A stretch of DNA of 51,147 nucleotides from Acidothermaceae bacterium (GCA_025934355.1 JAICYF010000003.1:1-51147); one strand, 5' to 3'; shown: positions 1 through 9,325, counted from the first letter of the stretch. The notes: a model not told the origin generated them from the sequence alone. Numbers and translations are program-made.

Positions 1-671
1 GCCGACATGTCGAAATCGTTGAGCAGCAAGGTCGCGCCAGGGTTGGCGGCTCGCGCCTCGTCGAACACCATGCGGATGATGCCGATCCGGCCGAGTTCGC
101 GCGAAATCCGGGTGATGCCGTTGTCGTACTTGTCGAAGATCGGCATGATGACGACCTCGTTGATGACGTCCCAGGCGTCGATGACGCCTTTGAAGTCGGT
201 GACCTCTCGCCGGATGCGCGCTTTCTGCGCGTCGATGATCTCGGCGTTCGACAAGCCGAGCAACCAGTCTGCGGTCACCGTGTGCCACGCCAACGGGTGG
301 CCTTTCACGAGACATCCCTTGTCTTGGAACCACTTCGCGGTCTTCAGCACCCGCTGCGTGTCGGGCTTGCCGCGTTCGGGCTCGAAGTTGCCCCAGTAAA
401 AGGGCAGCGTTGCGAAGTTGAAGACGTCGAACCAAAGGTCGGCCATCTTGTCGAGGTCCTCGCCATTCGCCGACGGCTGACCATTGACCAACTCGATGAA
501 CTCAAAGCCGATACAACCGAACAGGAACTTGTGTTTGCGCTGTGCCACGGTCACAGCTGTGTTGGCGAGCGGTCGTCCGTCGGCTTCGCGCACGGTCACG
601 GTCGCCGAACCACGGCGATGGGCCAGCTGCGGATCAACAGTGAACGAGCGGTCTTCGATCACGGTGTTCAC
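1..671 (-). CDS. GH10-family endo-1,4-beta-xylanase-like protein, partial (C-terminus runs off the left edge)
   Basis: Reverse-complement reading (missing from the ORF track because the frame is open at the edge): VNTVIEDRSFTVDP...FLFGCIGFEF...FYWGNFEPERGKPDTQRVLKTAKWFQDKGCLVKGHPLAWHTVTADWLL...IDAWDVINEVV...LLLNDFDMS. Motifs 'HPLAWH' and 'WDVINE' are typical of GH10. GTG start at 671 or 662. Confidence 0.8.
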   Translation of the reverse strand, partial: MNTVIEDRSFTVDPQLAHRRGSATVTVREADGRPLANTAVTVAQRKHKFLFGCIGFEFIELVNGQPSANGEDLDKMADLWFDVFNFATLPFYWGNFEPERGKPDTQRVLKTAKWFQDKGCLVKGHPLAWHTVTADWLLGLSNAEIIDAQKARIRREVTDFKGVIDAWDVINEVVIMPIFDKYDNGITRISRELGRIGIIRMVFDEARAANPGATLLLNDFDMS

Positions 672-693
672 ACCTTTCTCGGACGACGTGAGC

Positions 694-1542
694 TCAGTCG
701 ATCAGCGGTCGCACTTCCTGCGCGACAAGCCGGATGAATCCCTCAAGGTCTGGGTCGTCAGGCGTCGGCTGAAACACGACGGTATCGGCGCCGGCGTCGA
801 TCCATCGGCGGGCGCCGGTCGCGAACGCGGCCGCGTCGCCGACGATGCTCACGTCATCGACGTTTTCGTAGCCCCAACGCTCGCCTTCGGCGGCCGTGCG
901 CGCTGCGGCATCCGGTCCCGTGGCGGCATGCACGTAGACCACAACCTGGTTGGCGCTGTTGCCGACCTGCCGCCGCTTCTCCTCGACCTGTCGCGGTGAC
1001 GTACCGCCGGTCAGGATCGTTCCGTCGGCGAGGTCGCCCGAAAGTTTCAAGGTGCGTTCGCCGACCGCGCCGACCAGGAGCTCCGGTCGCCGCGCCGGCG
1101 GCCAGTCCAACGCCACGTCGTCCAACTTCACGTAACGACCCTCGACCGCAACCCGCTCACCGGCGAGCAGGGCACGCAGCGCCGTGACGTACTCGCGGAG
1201 GAAGGTCATCGGTGATTCCGGGCGGTTGCCTACCTGACCCATCCAGTCGAGCACGCCGTGGCCGACGCCGATGCGTGCCCGCCCCGGAAAGAGCCGTTCG
1301 AGCGTGGCGATTTCCATCGCCGTGAGCGCGACGTTGCGCAGCGGCGCGGGCAGCAGACCGACGCCGACGCGAAGTCGAGTCGACCACGCGAGGATGGCCG
1401 CCGCGGTCGCTATGCCCGACTCCTTGAAGCAGTCTTCCCACAACCAAAGCTCCTCGAGGCCGGATTCGTCCGCGATCCGCACCACCTCGCGCAATCGCTC
1501 CGGCGGCAGATCTGGCAGGAAAACGACGCCTAACGAAGCCAT
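694..1542 (-). CDS. LLM class (F420/flavin-dependent) oxidoreductase
   Basis: MASLGVVFLPDLPPERLREVVRIADESGLEELWLWEDCFKESGIATAAAILAWSTRLRVGVGLLPAPLRNVALTAMEIATLERLFPGRARIGVGHG; luciferase-like monooxygenase signature. The ORF extends further 5' but homology begins at the Met at 1542. Confidence 0.9.
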   Translation of the reverse strand: MASLGVVFLPDLPPERLREVVRIADESGLEELWLWEDCFKESGIATAAAILAWSTRLRVGVGLLPAPLRNVALTAMEIATLERLFPGRARIGVGHGVLDWMGQVGNRPESPMTFLREYVTALRALLAGERVAVEGRYVKLDDVALDWPPARRPELLVGAVGERTLKLSGDLADGTILTGGTSPRQVEEKRRQVGNSANQVVVYVHAATGPDAAARTAAEGERWGYENVDDVSIVGDAAAFATGARRWIDAGADTVVFQPTPDDPDLEGFIRLVAQEVRPLID

Positions 1543-1620
1543 CCGCTGATTGTGCCGCGTGTGGTCTACCAGCGCATGGGAAGGTGCCTCAAGACACGTC
1601 GCTCTGCGAAGGGACCTCGC

Positions 1621-2508
1621 ATGGCCGAGGCACGTTCGATCGCCGTCCTGGGCACCGGGATCATGGGCGCGCCAATGGCGCGAAACCTGGTCCGTACTGG
1701 GTTCTCGGTGCGGGTCTGGAACCGCACCCACGCCAAGGCAGCGCCACTGGCGGCCGACGGCGCCGAGGTTTGCGACACTGCCGCGCAGGCGGCCGATGGT
1801 GTCGACTTTGTGTTGACGATGCTCGGCGACGGCGCCGCTGTCGAGTCGACGATGACCGGTCGTGGCGACAATGGTCCGAACGTTCTCGAGACGATGCGCG
1901 ACCACTCGATCTGGCTGCAATGTTCGACAGTTGGCATCGACGCCTGTGAGCGACTTGGCCGACTTGCCGACGACGCTGGCGTCAGCTATGTCGACGCACC
2001 CGTGCTTGGCACGAGAAAGCCCGCGGAAGACGCGGAACTCAATGTGCTCGCGTCAGGTGACGACGCGCTGCGCGATCGTTGCGCAGAGGTCTTCGCTGCG
2101 ATCGGTCAAAACACCCGTTGGCTCGGACCAGCAGGAATGGGCAGTCGACTAAAACTCGTCATGAACAGCTGGGTGCTCGCGGTCACGTCGGCGGTCGCCG
2201 AAGCGGTCGCGCTTGCAGAGAATCTCGGCCTCGACCCTGCGTTGTTCTTGTCGACGCTGGAAGGGTCGCAGCTCGACACGCCGTATGCGCACCTCAAGGG
2301 CGAGGCGATGATTCGGCGCGATTTCACCGCGTCGTTCCCGTCAGGCGGCGCGGCAAAAGACGCGACACTCATCGTCGCCGCGGCAACGTCGTCCGGCGTC
2401 AACGCCGATGTGGCTCGTGCGGTGCTCCAAAAGATGCGCCGTGCGGTCGACGCAGGCCACGAGGACGACGACATGTCGTCGGCCTATCTCGTCACCGTGC
2501 CGTCCTGA
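1621..2508 (+). CDS. NAD(P)-dependent oxidoreductase, 3-hydroxyisobutyrate dehydrogenase family
   Basis: MAEARSIAVLGTGIMGAPMARNLVRTGFSVRVWNRTHAKAAPL; GxGxMGxxMAxNL Rossmann motif and HIBADH C-terminal domain pattern. Confidence 0.9.
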   Translation: MAEARSIAVLGTGIMGAPMARNLVRTGFSVRVWNRTHAKAAPLAADGAEVCDTAAQAADGVDFVLTMLGDGAAVESTMTGRGDNGPNVLETMRDHSIWLQCSTVGIDACERLGRLADDAGVSYVDAPVLGTRKPAEDAELNVLASGDDALRDRCAEVFAAIGQNTRWLGPAGMGSRLKLVMNSWVLAVTSAVAEAVALAENLGLDPALFLSTLEGSQLDTPYAHLKGEAMIRRDFTASFPSGGAAKDATLIVAAATSSGVNADVARAVLQKMRRAVDAGHEDDDMSSAYLVTVPS

Positions 2509-2536
2509 ACTGCCGCTCCTCACCTCCTCACCTCCG

Positions 2537-3589
2537 CTACGTGCGCTGGGTGCGCGACCACGCGTCGACACCAACCGCGAGCAGCAGGATCACCCCAAGC
2601 GTGATTTGCTCGTACAACGGGTTGACGCCGAGCAGGTCGTAGCCGTTGCCGACGAGCGCGATGAACAGCACGCCGGCGACCGTGCGCCAAATCGCACCGT
2701 CACCGCCAAGAATCGATGTGCCACCGACGACAATGCCGGCGAGCACCGTGAAAGCGAGTTGATTTCCGGACGACGCTTGCGCGCTCAACACCCGGGAAGC
2801 GTCGATGATGCCGGCGATTCCCGCTGCCGCACCACTTGCGGCGAAGGCGACGATGCGCACGCCTTTGACCCGCACGCCAGCGAGGCGCGCAGCCTCAGCG
2901 TTGCCGCCCGCCGCGTACAGGTAGCGGCCGGTTGTGGTGCGCGCCAGCAGCACGCCAAGCAACAGCACGCAGATCACCATGATCCAGATCGACGTGCGGA
3001 CGGTCAGAAAATCGGTGCGGGCTATCTTCGCGAAATCTGGCTTTCCGGTGAGCACGAGCAGGTTCCCGTTGGTGACGCGACTCGCGATGCCGCTGGCGAT
3101 GAATGACATCGCCAACGTGGCGATGAGCGAGTTGATGCGGAAGAACGTCGTGATGACGCCGTTCGCGAGGCCGACGAGCAGGCCTACCCCGACACCTGCC
3201 GCAATACCCAAACCGATGCTGTTGTGTTGCAAGACCTGGGCGGCGACAACACCCGAAAGCGCGTAGTTGGCGCCGACAGACAGGTCAATGCCTCCAGCAA
3301 CCAACACCAGCGTGCCGGCTGCCGCCATGATGAGCGTCGCGGACTGCTGATCCAGGATGTTCAACAGGTTGTTCTTGGTGAAGAAGGGTCCGCTCGAGGC
3401 CGACAGCACGACAAACAGCACTACCCGCGGGAACAGAATTCCGGCGCGCCTCCAGCGTGCGACGATCGGCGCACCGCCACCGAGCCGAGAAAGTCGCTGC
3501 GACCAGGGCGCCGACGCGCCCGCGGCGGCTGGCGCCGGTTGGCCGGCCGTCTTCCGCACGCGGCTGCGCTGCTCAGTCATCGGTCGCAT
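2537..3589 (-). CDS. ABC transporter permease, sugar type (RbsC/XylH-like)
   Basis: NNLLNILDQQSATLIMAAAGTLVLVAGGIDLSVGANYALSG...GGTSILGGDGAIWRTVAGVLFIALVGNGYDLLG; BPD_transp_2-like. Overlaps the upstream ATPase stop. Confidence 0.92.
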   Translation of the reverse strand: MRPMTEQRSRVRKTAGQPAPAAAGASAPWSQRLSRLGGGAPIVARWRRAGILFPRVVLFVVLSASSGPFFTKNNLLNILDQQSATLIMAAAGTLVLVAGGIDLSVGANYALSGVVAAQVLQHNSIGLGIAAGVGVGLLVGLANGVITTFFRINSLIATLAMSFIASGIASRVTNGNLLVLTGKPDFAKIARTDFLTVRTSIWIMVICVLLLGVLLARTTTGRYLYAAGGNAEAARLAGVRVKGVRIVAFAASGAAAGIAGIIDASRVLSAQASSGNQLAFTVLAGIVVGGTSILGGDGAIWRTVAGVLFIALVGNGYDLLGVNPLYEQITLGVILLLAVGVDAWSRTQRT

Positions 3590-5120
3590 CACCTGGCTCC
3601 TGCGTTTGATCGGGTCGCACCTCGGCGAACGCGGCATGCAGCACGTTCGCTTCGGTCATCTGGTCGTCGGTCAACTCCGCAACCACTCGTCCGCCCCGCA
3701 TGACCAACACGCGATGCGCGAGGCCAAGCACCTCCTCGACATCGGAGGAAATGACGACGACTCCGACACCCGCTTGCGCCTGCTCAACGATGAGGTCGTA
3801 GATCGCCCGGCGGGAACCCACATCGACACCGCGGGTCGGCTCGTCCGCCACCAGCACGGACGGCTTGCACAACAGAGCGCGCGCGAACAACGTCTTCTGC
3901 TGATTGCCACCAGACAGCCCTGCGATCGGCGAGCTCAACGAGGGGGCCTTGACCCGCACTTGTTCAAGCACCCCGCGCACTGCCTTTTGCTCGCGCCGAC
4001 GCCCGATCATGCCGCCTCGGCTGTAGTCGCTCAGGTTCGCGAGCGTGACGTTCTCGTCGATCGCGCGCTGCAAGACCAACCCTTGCTCTTTGCGAGACTC
4101 GGGAATCATCACCACGCCGCGACGCAGCGCGTGCCGTGGCGAGCGCAGGGCCACCTGTTTGCCGTGCAAGCGCACATCTGCGCTGACGGCAGGTGCGGCG
4201 CCGGTGAGCGCGCGGGCCAGCTCGGTGCGCCCGGCACCCACCAGGCCCGCCAGCCCGACAATCTCGCCCGCCCGCACCTCGATTGAGACGTTGTTGACAC
4301 CTGGCGCCGTGACGTCGCTCGCCGCGAACACGACCGGCGCGTCGGACGACGGCCGCGGCGGCTTGTCAGGAAAGACCGACTCCAACGTTCGGCCCAGCAT
4401 GCCTTCGATCAGCGAGGCGTTGTTCTCATCGCGAGCTGGCGCGGTGCGCACGTGCCTTCCATCACGCAATATCGTCACCGTGTCGGCGAGTTGCAGCACC
4501 TCCGACAAGAAGTGCGAGATGAGGACGACGGTGTGCCCGGTGCCCGCCAGATGTTTGATGACGGCATGCAGGCGAGCGGTGTCGGGCCCTGACAGCGCGG
4601 CGCTCGGCTCGTCCATGATGATCATCGAGGCGCCCCGTGAGAGCGCCCGTAAAATCTCGACCTTCTGTTGGTCGGCGGTTCGTAGACCGCCGACTAACGC
4701 CGCCGGGTCCAAGTCGAAACCGGCTTCTGCCGCTAGTGCGTTGAACGCCTTGCGCAGCGCCCGCGGCCTGAGGAACGCGCCAGCCGCCGGCTCCGAGCCC
4801 AGAAACACATTCTGTTCGACGCTGAGATGAGGCACTAGCGCGAGCTCTTGCGCGATCGACGCGATCCCATGAAGCAGCGCGTCGCGCGGTGATCGCAGCG
4901 TCACTGGAACCCCGGCTATGACGATTGAGCCGGCGTCCGGCGGCATCACGCCAGCGCAGATTTTGCTCAGCGTCGACTTGCCGGCGCCGTTCTCGCCGAC
5001 CAACGCGTGCACCGAGCCGGCCGCGATTCGCACGGTGACATCGTCGAGGGCTTGCACCCCGCCGAATCGCTTGCTGATGTTCAGCAATTCCACGTGCGGC
5101 TCGCGGCCGGCTGTCGTCAT
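3573..5120 (-). CDS. Sugar ABC transporter ATP-binding protein (two ABC domains, RbsA/XylG-like)
   Basis: 515 aa with two nucleotide-binding domains: GENGAGKSTLSKICAGVMPPDAG and LSGGNQQKTLFARALLCKPSVLVADEPTRGVDVGSR. Confidence 0.95.
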   Translation of the reverse strand: MTTAGREPHVELLNISKRFGGVQALDDVTVRIAAGSVHALVGENGAGKSTLSKICAGVMPPDAGSIVIAGVPVTLRSPRDALLHGIASIAQELALVPHLSVEQNVFLGSEPAAGAFLRPRALRKAFNALAAEAGFDLDPAALVGGLRTADQQKVEILRALSRGASMIIMDEPSAALSGPDTARLHAVIKHLAGTGHTVVLISHFLSEVLQLADTVTILRDGRHVRTAPARDENNASLIEGMLGRTLESVFPDKPPRPSSDAPVVFAASDVTAPGVNNVSIEVRAGEIVGLAGLVGAGRTELARALTGAAPAVSADVRLHGKQVALRSPRHALRRGVVMIPESRKEQGLVLQRAIDENVTLANLSDYSRGGMIGRRREQKAVRGVLEQVRVKAPSLSSPIAGLSGGNQQKTLFARALLCKPSVLVADEPTRGVDVGSRRAIYDLIVEQAQAGVGVVVISSDVEEVLGLAHRVLVMRGGRVVAELTDDQMTEANVLHAAFAEVRPDQTQEPGDATDD

Positions 5121-5153
5121 CGTCGTTGTTGTCGTTGTCTGACTAGTGGCTGA

Positions 5154-6254
5154 TTAGCCTGGCCACTCGGCGGTGAACTTGTCGACGTTGGCTTTCGTCA
5201 CAATGCCTTGGTCTGGCAACTGCGACAGTGGGTCCAGACCGCCGGTGACGGTGTTGCCGCGGATCGCCTTGACGAGCGACTCGACGCCGATCTGCCCCTC
5301 AGAAGCTGGGTCTTGCATCACGGTGCCGAACCAGCTGCCGGCCTTCACTCCGTTCAGGCCGGCGGCGCTGCCGCCGTAGCCGACGAGCAACACCTTGCCG
5401 GTTTTCTTTGCGGCGTCGAGTGCCTGTACCGCGCCTTCGATGCCCTGGTCGGATCCGACGATGACATTGATGTCGGGGTGGGCGGTGAGCATGTTTTGCA
5501 CGGCCTTGAGGCCGCCCGCCGGGGTGAAGAAGTCTTCGCCTTCCGCGACCACCTTCACCGGCGATGACGCGGTCGCGGCACCGAACGCCTTGTTGATCGC
5601 GACGTCGAGCGACGATGCCTTGATGTCGTATAGGTAGCCCGCCTTGCACGGGTTCAGGTTCGCCGACGCGCAGGCCTGTACAGCCAGCTGCCCCAACTTG
5701 GTGCCCATGTCAGTTGGCACGAACGCGATGTTCGCCGACAAGCCCTGCACCTGGGGTTGCACTGTCGTCAAATCAGCGCCGAGCACCTGGTCGATGTTGA
5801 CGACCTTGATGCCTTTGTCGATGGCCTGCTTCACCAGGTCGGTGAGGCCGGTGCCGAAAATCGGCTGCACGATAATGCCGTCGTATTTGCCGGTGCCGAT
5901 GGCGTTTTGCAGTTGGGAGAACTGTGCGTTCGGATCGTTGTTGGCGTCGAAGACGGTGAGCTTCGCATTGCCTGCTGACGCCGCAGCTTGCGCGGCTGCG
6001 AGCATCGGCGCGTCGTAACTGTTTGCGACCGCAAACGACAGATACGCAATCTGCAGCGTCTTGCCGGAGTTGGCGGTGTCACTTGGCGCCGGCGTCGCAC
6101 TCGTGTTCGACGACGGCGCCGACGACGCCGGTGGGGGCGCGCTCGTTGCCGAACTTGCTTTCGTGGAATTGCTGGAACAACCAGCAACCGCGGCCGCCGC
6201 GGCAAGTGCCGCGACACCCGCCGTCGCAAGGTGACCGGGTCGACGAACTCGCAT
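5154..6254 (-). CDS. Sugar-type ABC transporter substrate-binding lipoprotein
   Basis: 366 aa; signal peptide with lipobox AVAGCSSN; periplasmic-binding-protein-like LQIAYLSFAVANSYDAPMLAAAQAAASAGNAKLTVFDANNDPNAQFSQLQNAI. Confidence 0.92.
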   Translation of the reverse strand: MRVRRPGHLATAGVAALAAAAAVAGCSSNSTKASSATSAPPPASSAPSSNTSATPAPSDTANSGKTLQIAYLSFAVANSYDAPMLAAAQAAASAGNAKLTVFDANNDPNAQFSQLQNAIGTGKYDGIIVQPIFGTGLTDLVKQAIDKGIKVVNIDQVLGADLTTVQPQVQGLSANIAFVPTDMGTKLGQLAVQACASANLNPCKAGYLYDIKASSLDVAINKAFGAATASSPVKVVAEGEDFFTPAGGLKAVQNMLTAHPDINVIVGSDQGIEGAVQALDAAKKTGKVLLVGYGGSAAGLNGVKAGSWFGTVMQDPASEGQIGVESLVKAIRGNTVTGGLDPLSQLPDQGIVTKANVDKFTAEWPG

Positions 6255-6328
6255 GCGTGCCTCCCTGGCAGCGGGTCGTTCGGGGCGACGCCGGTGTTAC
6301 CTGACGTGCTGGCACCGCTCCGATTCCT

Positions 6329-6462
6329 CGGACATTCGTCCGCTGTACGGACAGTGGTCTTGATGGAGAACTGTTGTACGGACAACGAGCGCTGTCAATA
6401 CTGCGAGGAGCACGATTTGATAAGGCTTTCTGCTTGCCCGGCCAAGGGCGGACAGCTGTCCG
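6329..6462. promoter_or_regulatory. Operator cluster of the CGGAC-N4-GTCCG family upstream of the ABC importer
   Basis: CGGACATTCGTCCG at 6329-6342, further TACGGACA half-sites near 6346-6354 and 6377-6384, and the perfect 14-bp palindrome CGGACAGCTGTCCG at 6449-6462. Confidence 0.75.
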
Positions 6463-6480
6463 TATTGTGAGCCGCGCAAC

Positions 6481-6522
6481 AAAAAGATCGGTAGGCCACG
6501 CCGTGTGGGCGTGGCCTACCGA
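6481..6522 (-). terminator. Rho-independent terminator of the amidohydrolase transcript
   Basis: Perfect 15-bp stem TCGGTAGGCCACGCC / GGCGTGGCCTACCGA with a 5-nt loop, followed on the minus strand by TCTTTTT. Confidence 0.9.
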
Positions 6523-6608
6523 CCTCGCGACCGCTCCCTGCAGTTCGCCCAACCGCGAGAGGTGGCCGTCGCGTCAGCGGGTTAGCTCAGCGCGTTATCG
6601 CGCCAAAC

Positions 6609-8099
6609 TCAGCGCTTCCATTGCGCGCTGTCCGAACCCCAATCGGTGTACGTGTAGGGGTTGTCGAGCACCTTCTTCTCAGGGATCTCCGGGTTCATGC
6701 CGGCGCTCCACGCCTCTTCGCCCAGCTGCGACTGCAAATACTCAACCGTGCTTTCGACCGCCTTCCGGGCCTTGCCCAGGTCGACGCCAACGAGTGCGTG
6801 GTTGTGCTTGACCAATCGGCCGTTCACCACCACCGAGTGCACATCGCCGCGCTGCGCCTGGAAGACCACGTGCCCGTAGGGATTTAGCACCGGGAACATT
6901 GCGGGCGACGCGTCGTTCTTGATGAGGACGAGGTCAGCCTTCTTACCGCGTTCGACGCTTCCGACGGCGCTTTCCATACCTAGCGCTTGGCTGCCACCAC
7001 GTGTCGCCCAGCCGACGACGTCCTCAGCCCGCAACTCGCAATGCGTCACCGTCTCCTGACGGGCGTGGTGGTCCAGGTGACAGCGGCTGCGGTCGGCGCT
7101 CAACGTCGTCCGCATCGCCGTGAACAGATCGCCGCTCCACCAAACGCTGGTGTCCATTGACAGCGAAACCGGGATGTCGTGCTTGCGCAACTGGAACGTT
7201 GGCGGGTAGCCCTGGCCGGCACTTTGCTCGCTTTCGGTCGAAACCGAAACGGACCCGCCGGTGGCGGCGATGCGGTGGTAGGAGTCGGAGGTCAGCGTCG
7301 CGGCGTGCACGTAAATCGTGCCGGGTGTCATGAAGCCGTTCTCATACATCAACTTGATGCCGTCGTCGTTCGTGGCGCCCCACACGCCCGCGTGCGTGGT
7401 CACGGGCGCGCCGAGCTCGCGAGCCACCTCGAACGCGGCCCGCTCCTTGAACGCGGGATCGCCCGGGACGTCGAAGGCTAGCTGGAAGCCGAGCATGTCG
7501 CCGCGCCCGGCAAGCCGGCGACTCACGAAATCACGAAACTCCGGCGCCGTCGACCACTCCCACGGGCCAGCCTGGATGTTTCCGTAGGCGAGCACGAATC
7601 GGCCAGGAACCTCTTCGAGCGCGTCGACCGCGGCTTCGGCGTGGTCGATGGTCTGCAAGCCGTGCGACCAGTCGACCGTCGTCGTCACGCCGGCGTCGAT
7701 CGACTCAATGGCCGACAGCAGGTTGCCCGCGTAGATGTCCTCGGGACGGAAGATCTTTCCCCACTCGAGGTAGTACCAGACGAAGTATTGGGTCAACGTC
7801 CAGTCGGCGCCGTAACCGCGCATCGCCGTTTGCCACATGTGCCGATGCGTGTCGATCATGCCCGGCATGAGCAGTCCGCCGGTCGCGTCGACCTCCACCG
7901 CATCGGACGGCGCGGCCAGGGCCGGCCCGATTTCCGCGATGCGCTCGCCAACGACGAGCACGTCGGTGTCGGTGAGCACCCTGCGCTGATCGTCCATGGT
8001 GAGCACGGTGGCATGGCGGAAAACCACCGGGCGGCCAGCATCTGGTGCCGCCGCCGAGTCAGGTGCCGCAGGGAAAGGGGTGTCGGACGAGTTAGTCAT
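6609..8099 (-). CDS. Amidohydrolase family protein (TRZ/ATZ/cytosine deaminase-like)
   Basis: MTNSSDTPFPAAPDSA...VLTMDDQRRVLTDTDVLVVGERIAEIGPAL...GGLLMPGMIDTHRHMWQTAMRGYGADWTLTQYFVWYYLEWG; HxH metal motif. The ORF-track start (8345) extends into the tandem repeat and operators; Met at 8099 is preferred. Confidence 0.92.
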   Translation of the reverse strand: MTNSSDTPFPAAPDSAAAPDAGRPVVFRHATVLTMDDQRRVLTDTDVLVVGERIAEIGPALAAPSDAVEVDATGGLLMPGMIDTHRHMWQTAMRGYGADWTLTQYFVWYYLEWGKIFRPEDIYAGNLLSAIESIDAGVTTTVDWSHGLQTIDHAEAAVDALEEVPGRFVLAYGNIQAGPWEWSTAPEFRDFVSRRLAGRGDMLGFQLAFDVPGDPAFKERAAFEVARELGAPVTTHAGVWGATNDDGIKLMYENGFMTPGTIYVHAATLTSDSYHRIAATGGSVSVSTESEQSAGQGYPPTFQLRKHDIPVSLSMDTSVWWSGDLFTAMRTTLSADRSRCHLDHHARQETVTHCELRAEDVVGWATRGGSQALGMESAVGSVERGKKADLVLIKNDASPAMFPVLNPYGHVVFQAQRGDVHSVVVNGRLVKHNHALVGVDLGKARKAVESTVEYLQSQLGEEAWSAGMNPEIPEKKVLDNPYTYTDWGSDSAQWKR

Positions 8100-8120
8100 G
8101 TTGTGCGGCTCCTTCACCGT

Positions 8121-8190
8121 GCCGAATTTCGCCGTGCCGAATTTCGCCGTGCCGAATTCCGCCGTGCCGAATTCCGCCGTGCCGAATCTG
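8121..8190. repeat. 15-bp tandem repeat, about 4.7 copies, in the leader of the amidohydrolase gene
   Basis: GCCGAATTTCGCCGT x2, GCCGAATTCCGCCGT x2, then GCCGAATCTG (plus strand). Confidence 0.95.
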
Positions 8191-8191
8191 A

Positions 8192-8332
8192 CGGACGTTC
8201 GTCCGCATGGCGGCCAGACTGTGTCGCTCACGATGCGACGGTCCGCCGTCGATGTCAAGAGCCTTCGACGGAAGCGCGCTGGCCGGACCATCGTCGTCCG
8301 CGCGTGGTTGTTCGTCGTCCGCGTGACGGACA
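8192..8332. promoter_or_regulatory. Operator cluster in the divergent amidohydrolase/IclR intergenic region
   Basis: CGGACGTTCGTCCG at 8192-8205 (CGGAC-N4-GTCCG); CGGACCATCGTCGTCCG at 8284-8300 (N7 spacing); GTCCG-CGTGA-CGGACAA near 8318-8333. Confidence 0.7.
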
Positions 8333-8413
8333 AACCGCCATTCACCCGTTACAGTCGTCGCGACGAAGTCCGAAAAGGTCCGCTCGTTGACCGGTCGACC
8401 CTGGGGTGAGCAC

Positions 8414-9223
8414 ATGGCGAGGCGCAGCAGCGAGCCCGATTTCATCGAGGCCCTCGCCCGCGGGCTCGACGTGCTGCGCGCGTTCGAGCCGCGACAACCG
8501 GTGCTGTCGCTCAGCGACGTCGCGACGCGCACCGACCTGGCCCGCCCCACCGCGCGCCGCATCCTGCTCACCTTGGCTGAGCTTGGCTATGTGCGCGGCG
8601 AGAACGGCGGCTTCACGCTGACGCCCAGGGTGCTCGAGTTGGGCATGGCGTTCATCCAGTCGCTCGGACTGTGGGAGGTCGCGAGGCCGCACATGGAGCG
8701 GCTGGTCGGATGGACCAACGAGTCGACCTCGATCGCGCAGCTCGACGGCGCCGACATCGTGTACGTCGCCCGTGTCGCAGTGCCCAAAATCGTGGGCCTC
8801 GCGGTCTCGATCGGCACCCGTTTCCCAGCCTTGCCGACGTCGCTGGGCAAGGTGCTGCTGGCTGCGCTCGAACCCGACGAGCTGAAGCAGGTGCTCGCCG
8901 AGCCGAGCCGCTCGGGTGTCACACCGCGAGTGCAGCCGGATCCGAAGTCCATCGACAAGATGCTGCGCGACGTGCGCGCCAAGGGATGGGCGTTGACCGA
9001 CGAGCAGTTGGCCGCCGGCATCCGGTCGGTGGCGGCGCCATTGCGCAACGGCGACGGCAAGGTGGTCGCCGCGCTCAACGTCAACACCAGCGCGGCGGAG
9101 ACCAGCCTCGATGTGCTGATCGAACACCACCTGCCGCGGTTGCTGCAGACCGCCGCGGCGATCAGTGCCGATTGGGCCCGGCTGCATTCGGTGCCGCAGG
9201 TCGTCGCGGCCGTGTCGAATTAG
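8414..9223 (+). CDS. IclR family transcriptional regulator (PcaR/PobR-type)
   Basis: MARRSSEPDFIEALARGLDVLRAFEPRQPVLSLSDVATRTDLARPTARRILLTLAELGYV; C-terminal IclR effector domain ...FPALPTSLGKVLLAALEPDEL. Confidence 0.95.
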   Translation: MARRSSEPDFIEALARGLDVLRAFEPRQPVLSLSDVATRTDLARPTARRILLTLAELGYVRGENGGFTLTPRVLELGMAFIQSLGLWEVARPHMERLVGWTNESTSIAQLDGADIVYVARVAVPKIVGLAVSIGTRFPALPTSLGKVLLAALEPDELKQVLAEPSRSGVTPRVQPDPKSIDKMLRDVRAKGWALTDEQLAAGIRSVAAPLRNGDGKVVAALNVNTSAAETSLDVLIEHHLPRLLQTAAAISADWARLHSVPQVVAAVSN

Positions 9224-9296
9224 GCCGCCCGTGCATGCCCGCGAACGGCACGCGGTGCTTGACACCGCGCAGGGGTCGCGGCCAGACTCGCGTCAA

Positions 9297-9320
9297 CGGA
9301 CAGTTGTCCGACTGACGGAC
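9297..9320. promoter_or_regulatory. Operator upstream of the CoA-transferase operon
   Basis: CGGACAGTTGTCCG at 9297-9310 plus CGGACA half-site at 9315-9320, just ahead of the GTG start at 9326. Confidence 0.75.
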
Positions 9321-9325
9321 AGGAT

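Noticed and set aside
8121-8190. Pentapeptide-repeat-like protein reading (RRAEF)n on + or (FGTAE)n on -
   Set aside because: Produced by translating a 15-bp DNA repeat in the leader; no supporting protein context.
8342-9265. 307-aa ORF on - strand opposite iclR
   Set aside because: The + strand IclR reading has a clear wHTH and effector domain; the antisense frame is His/Arg-rich noise.
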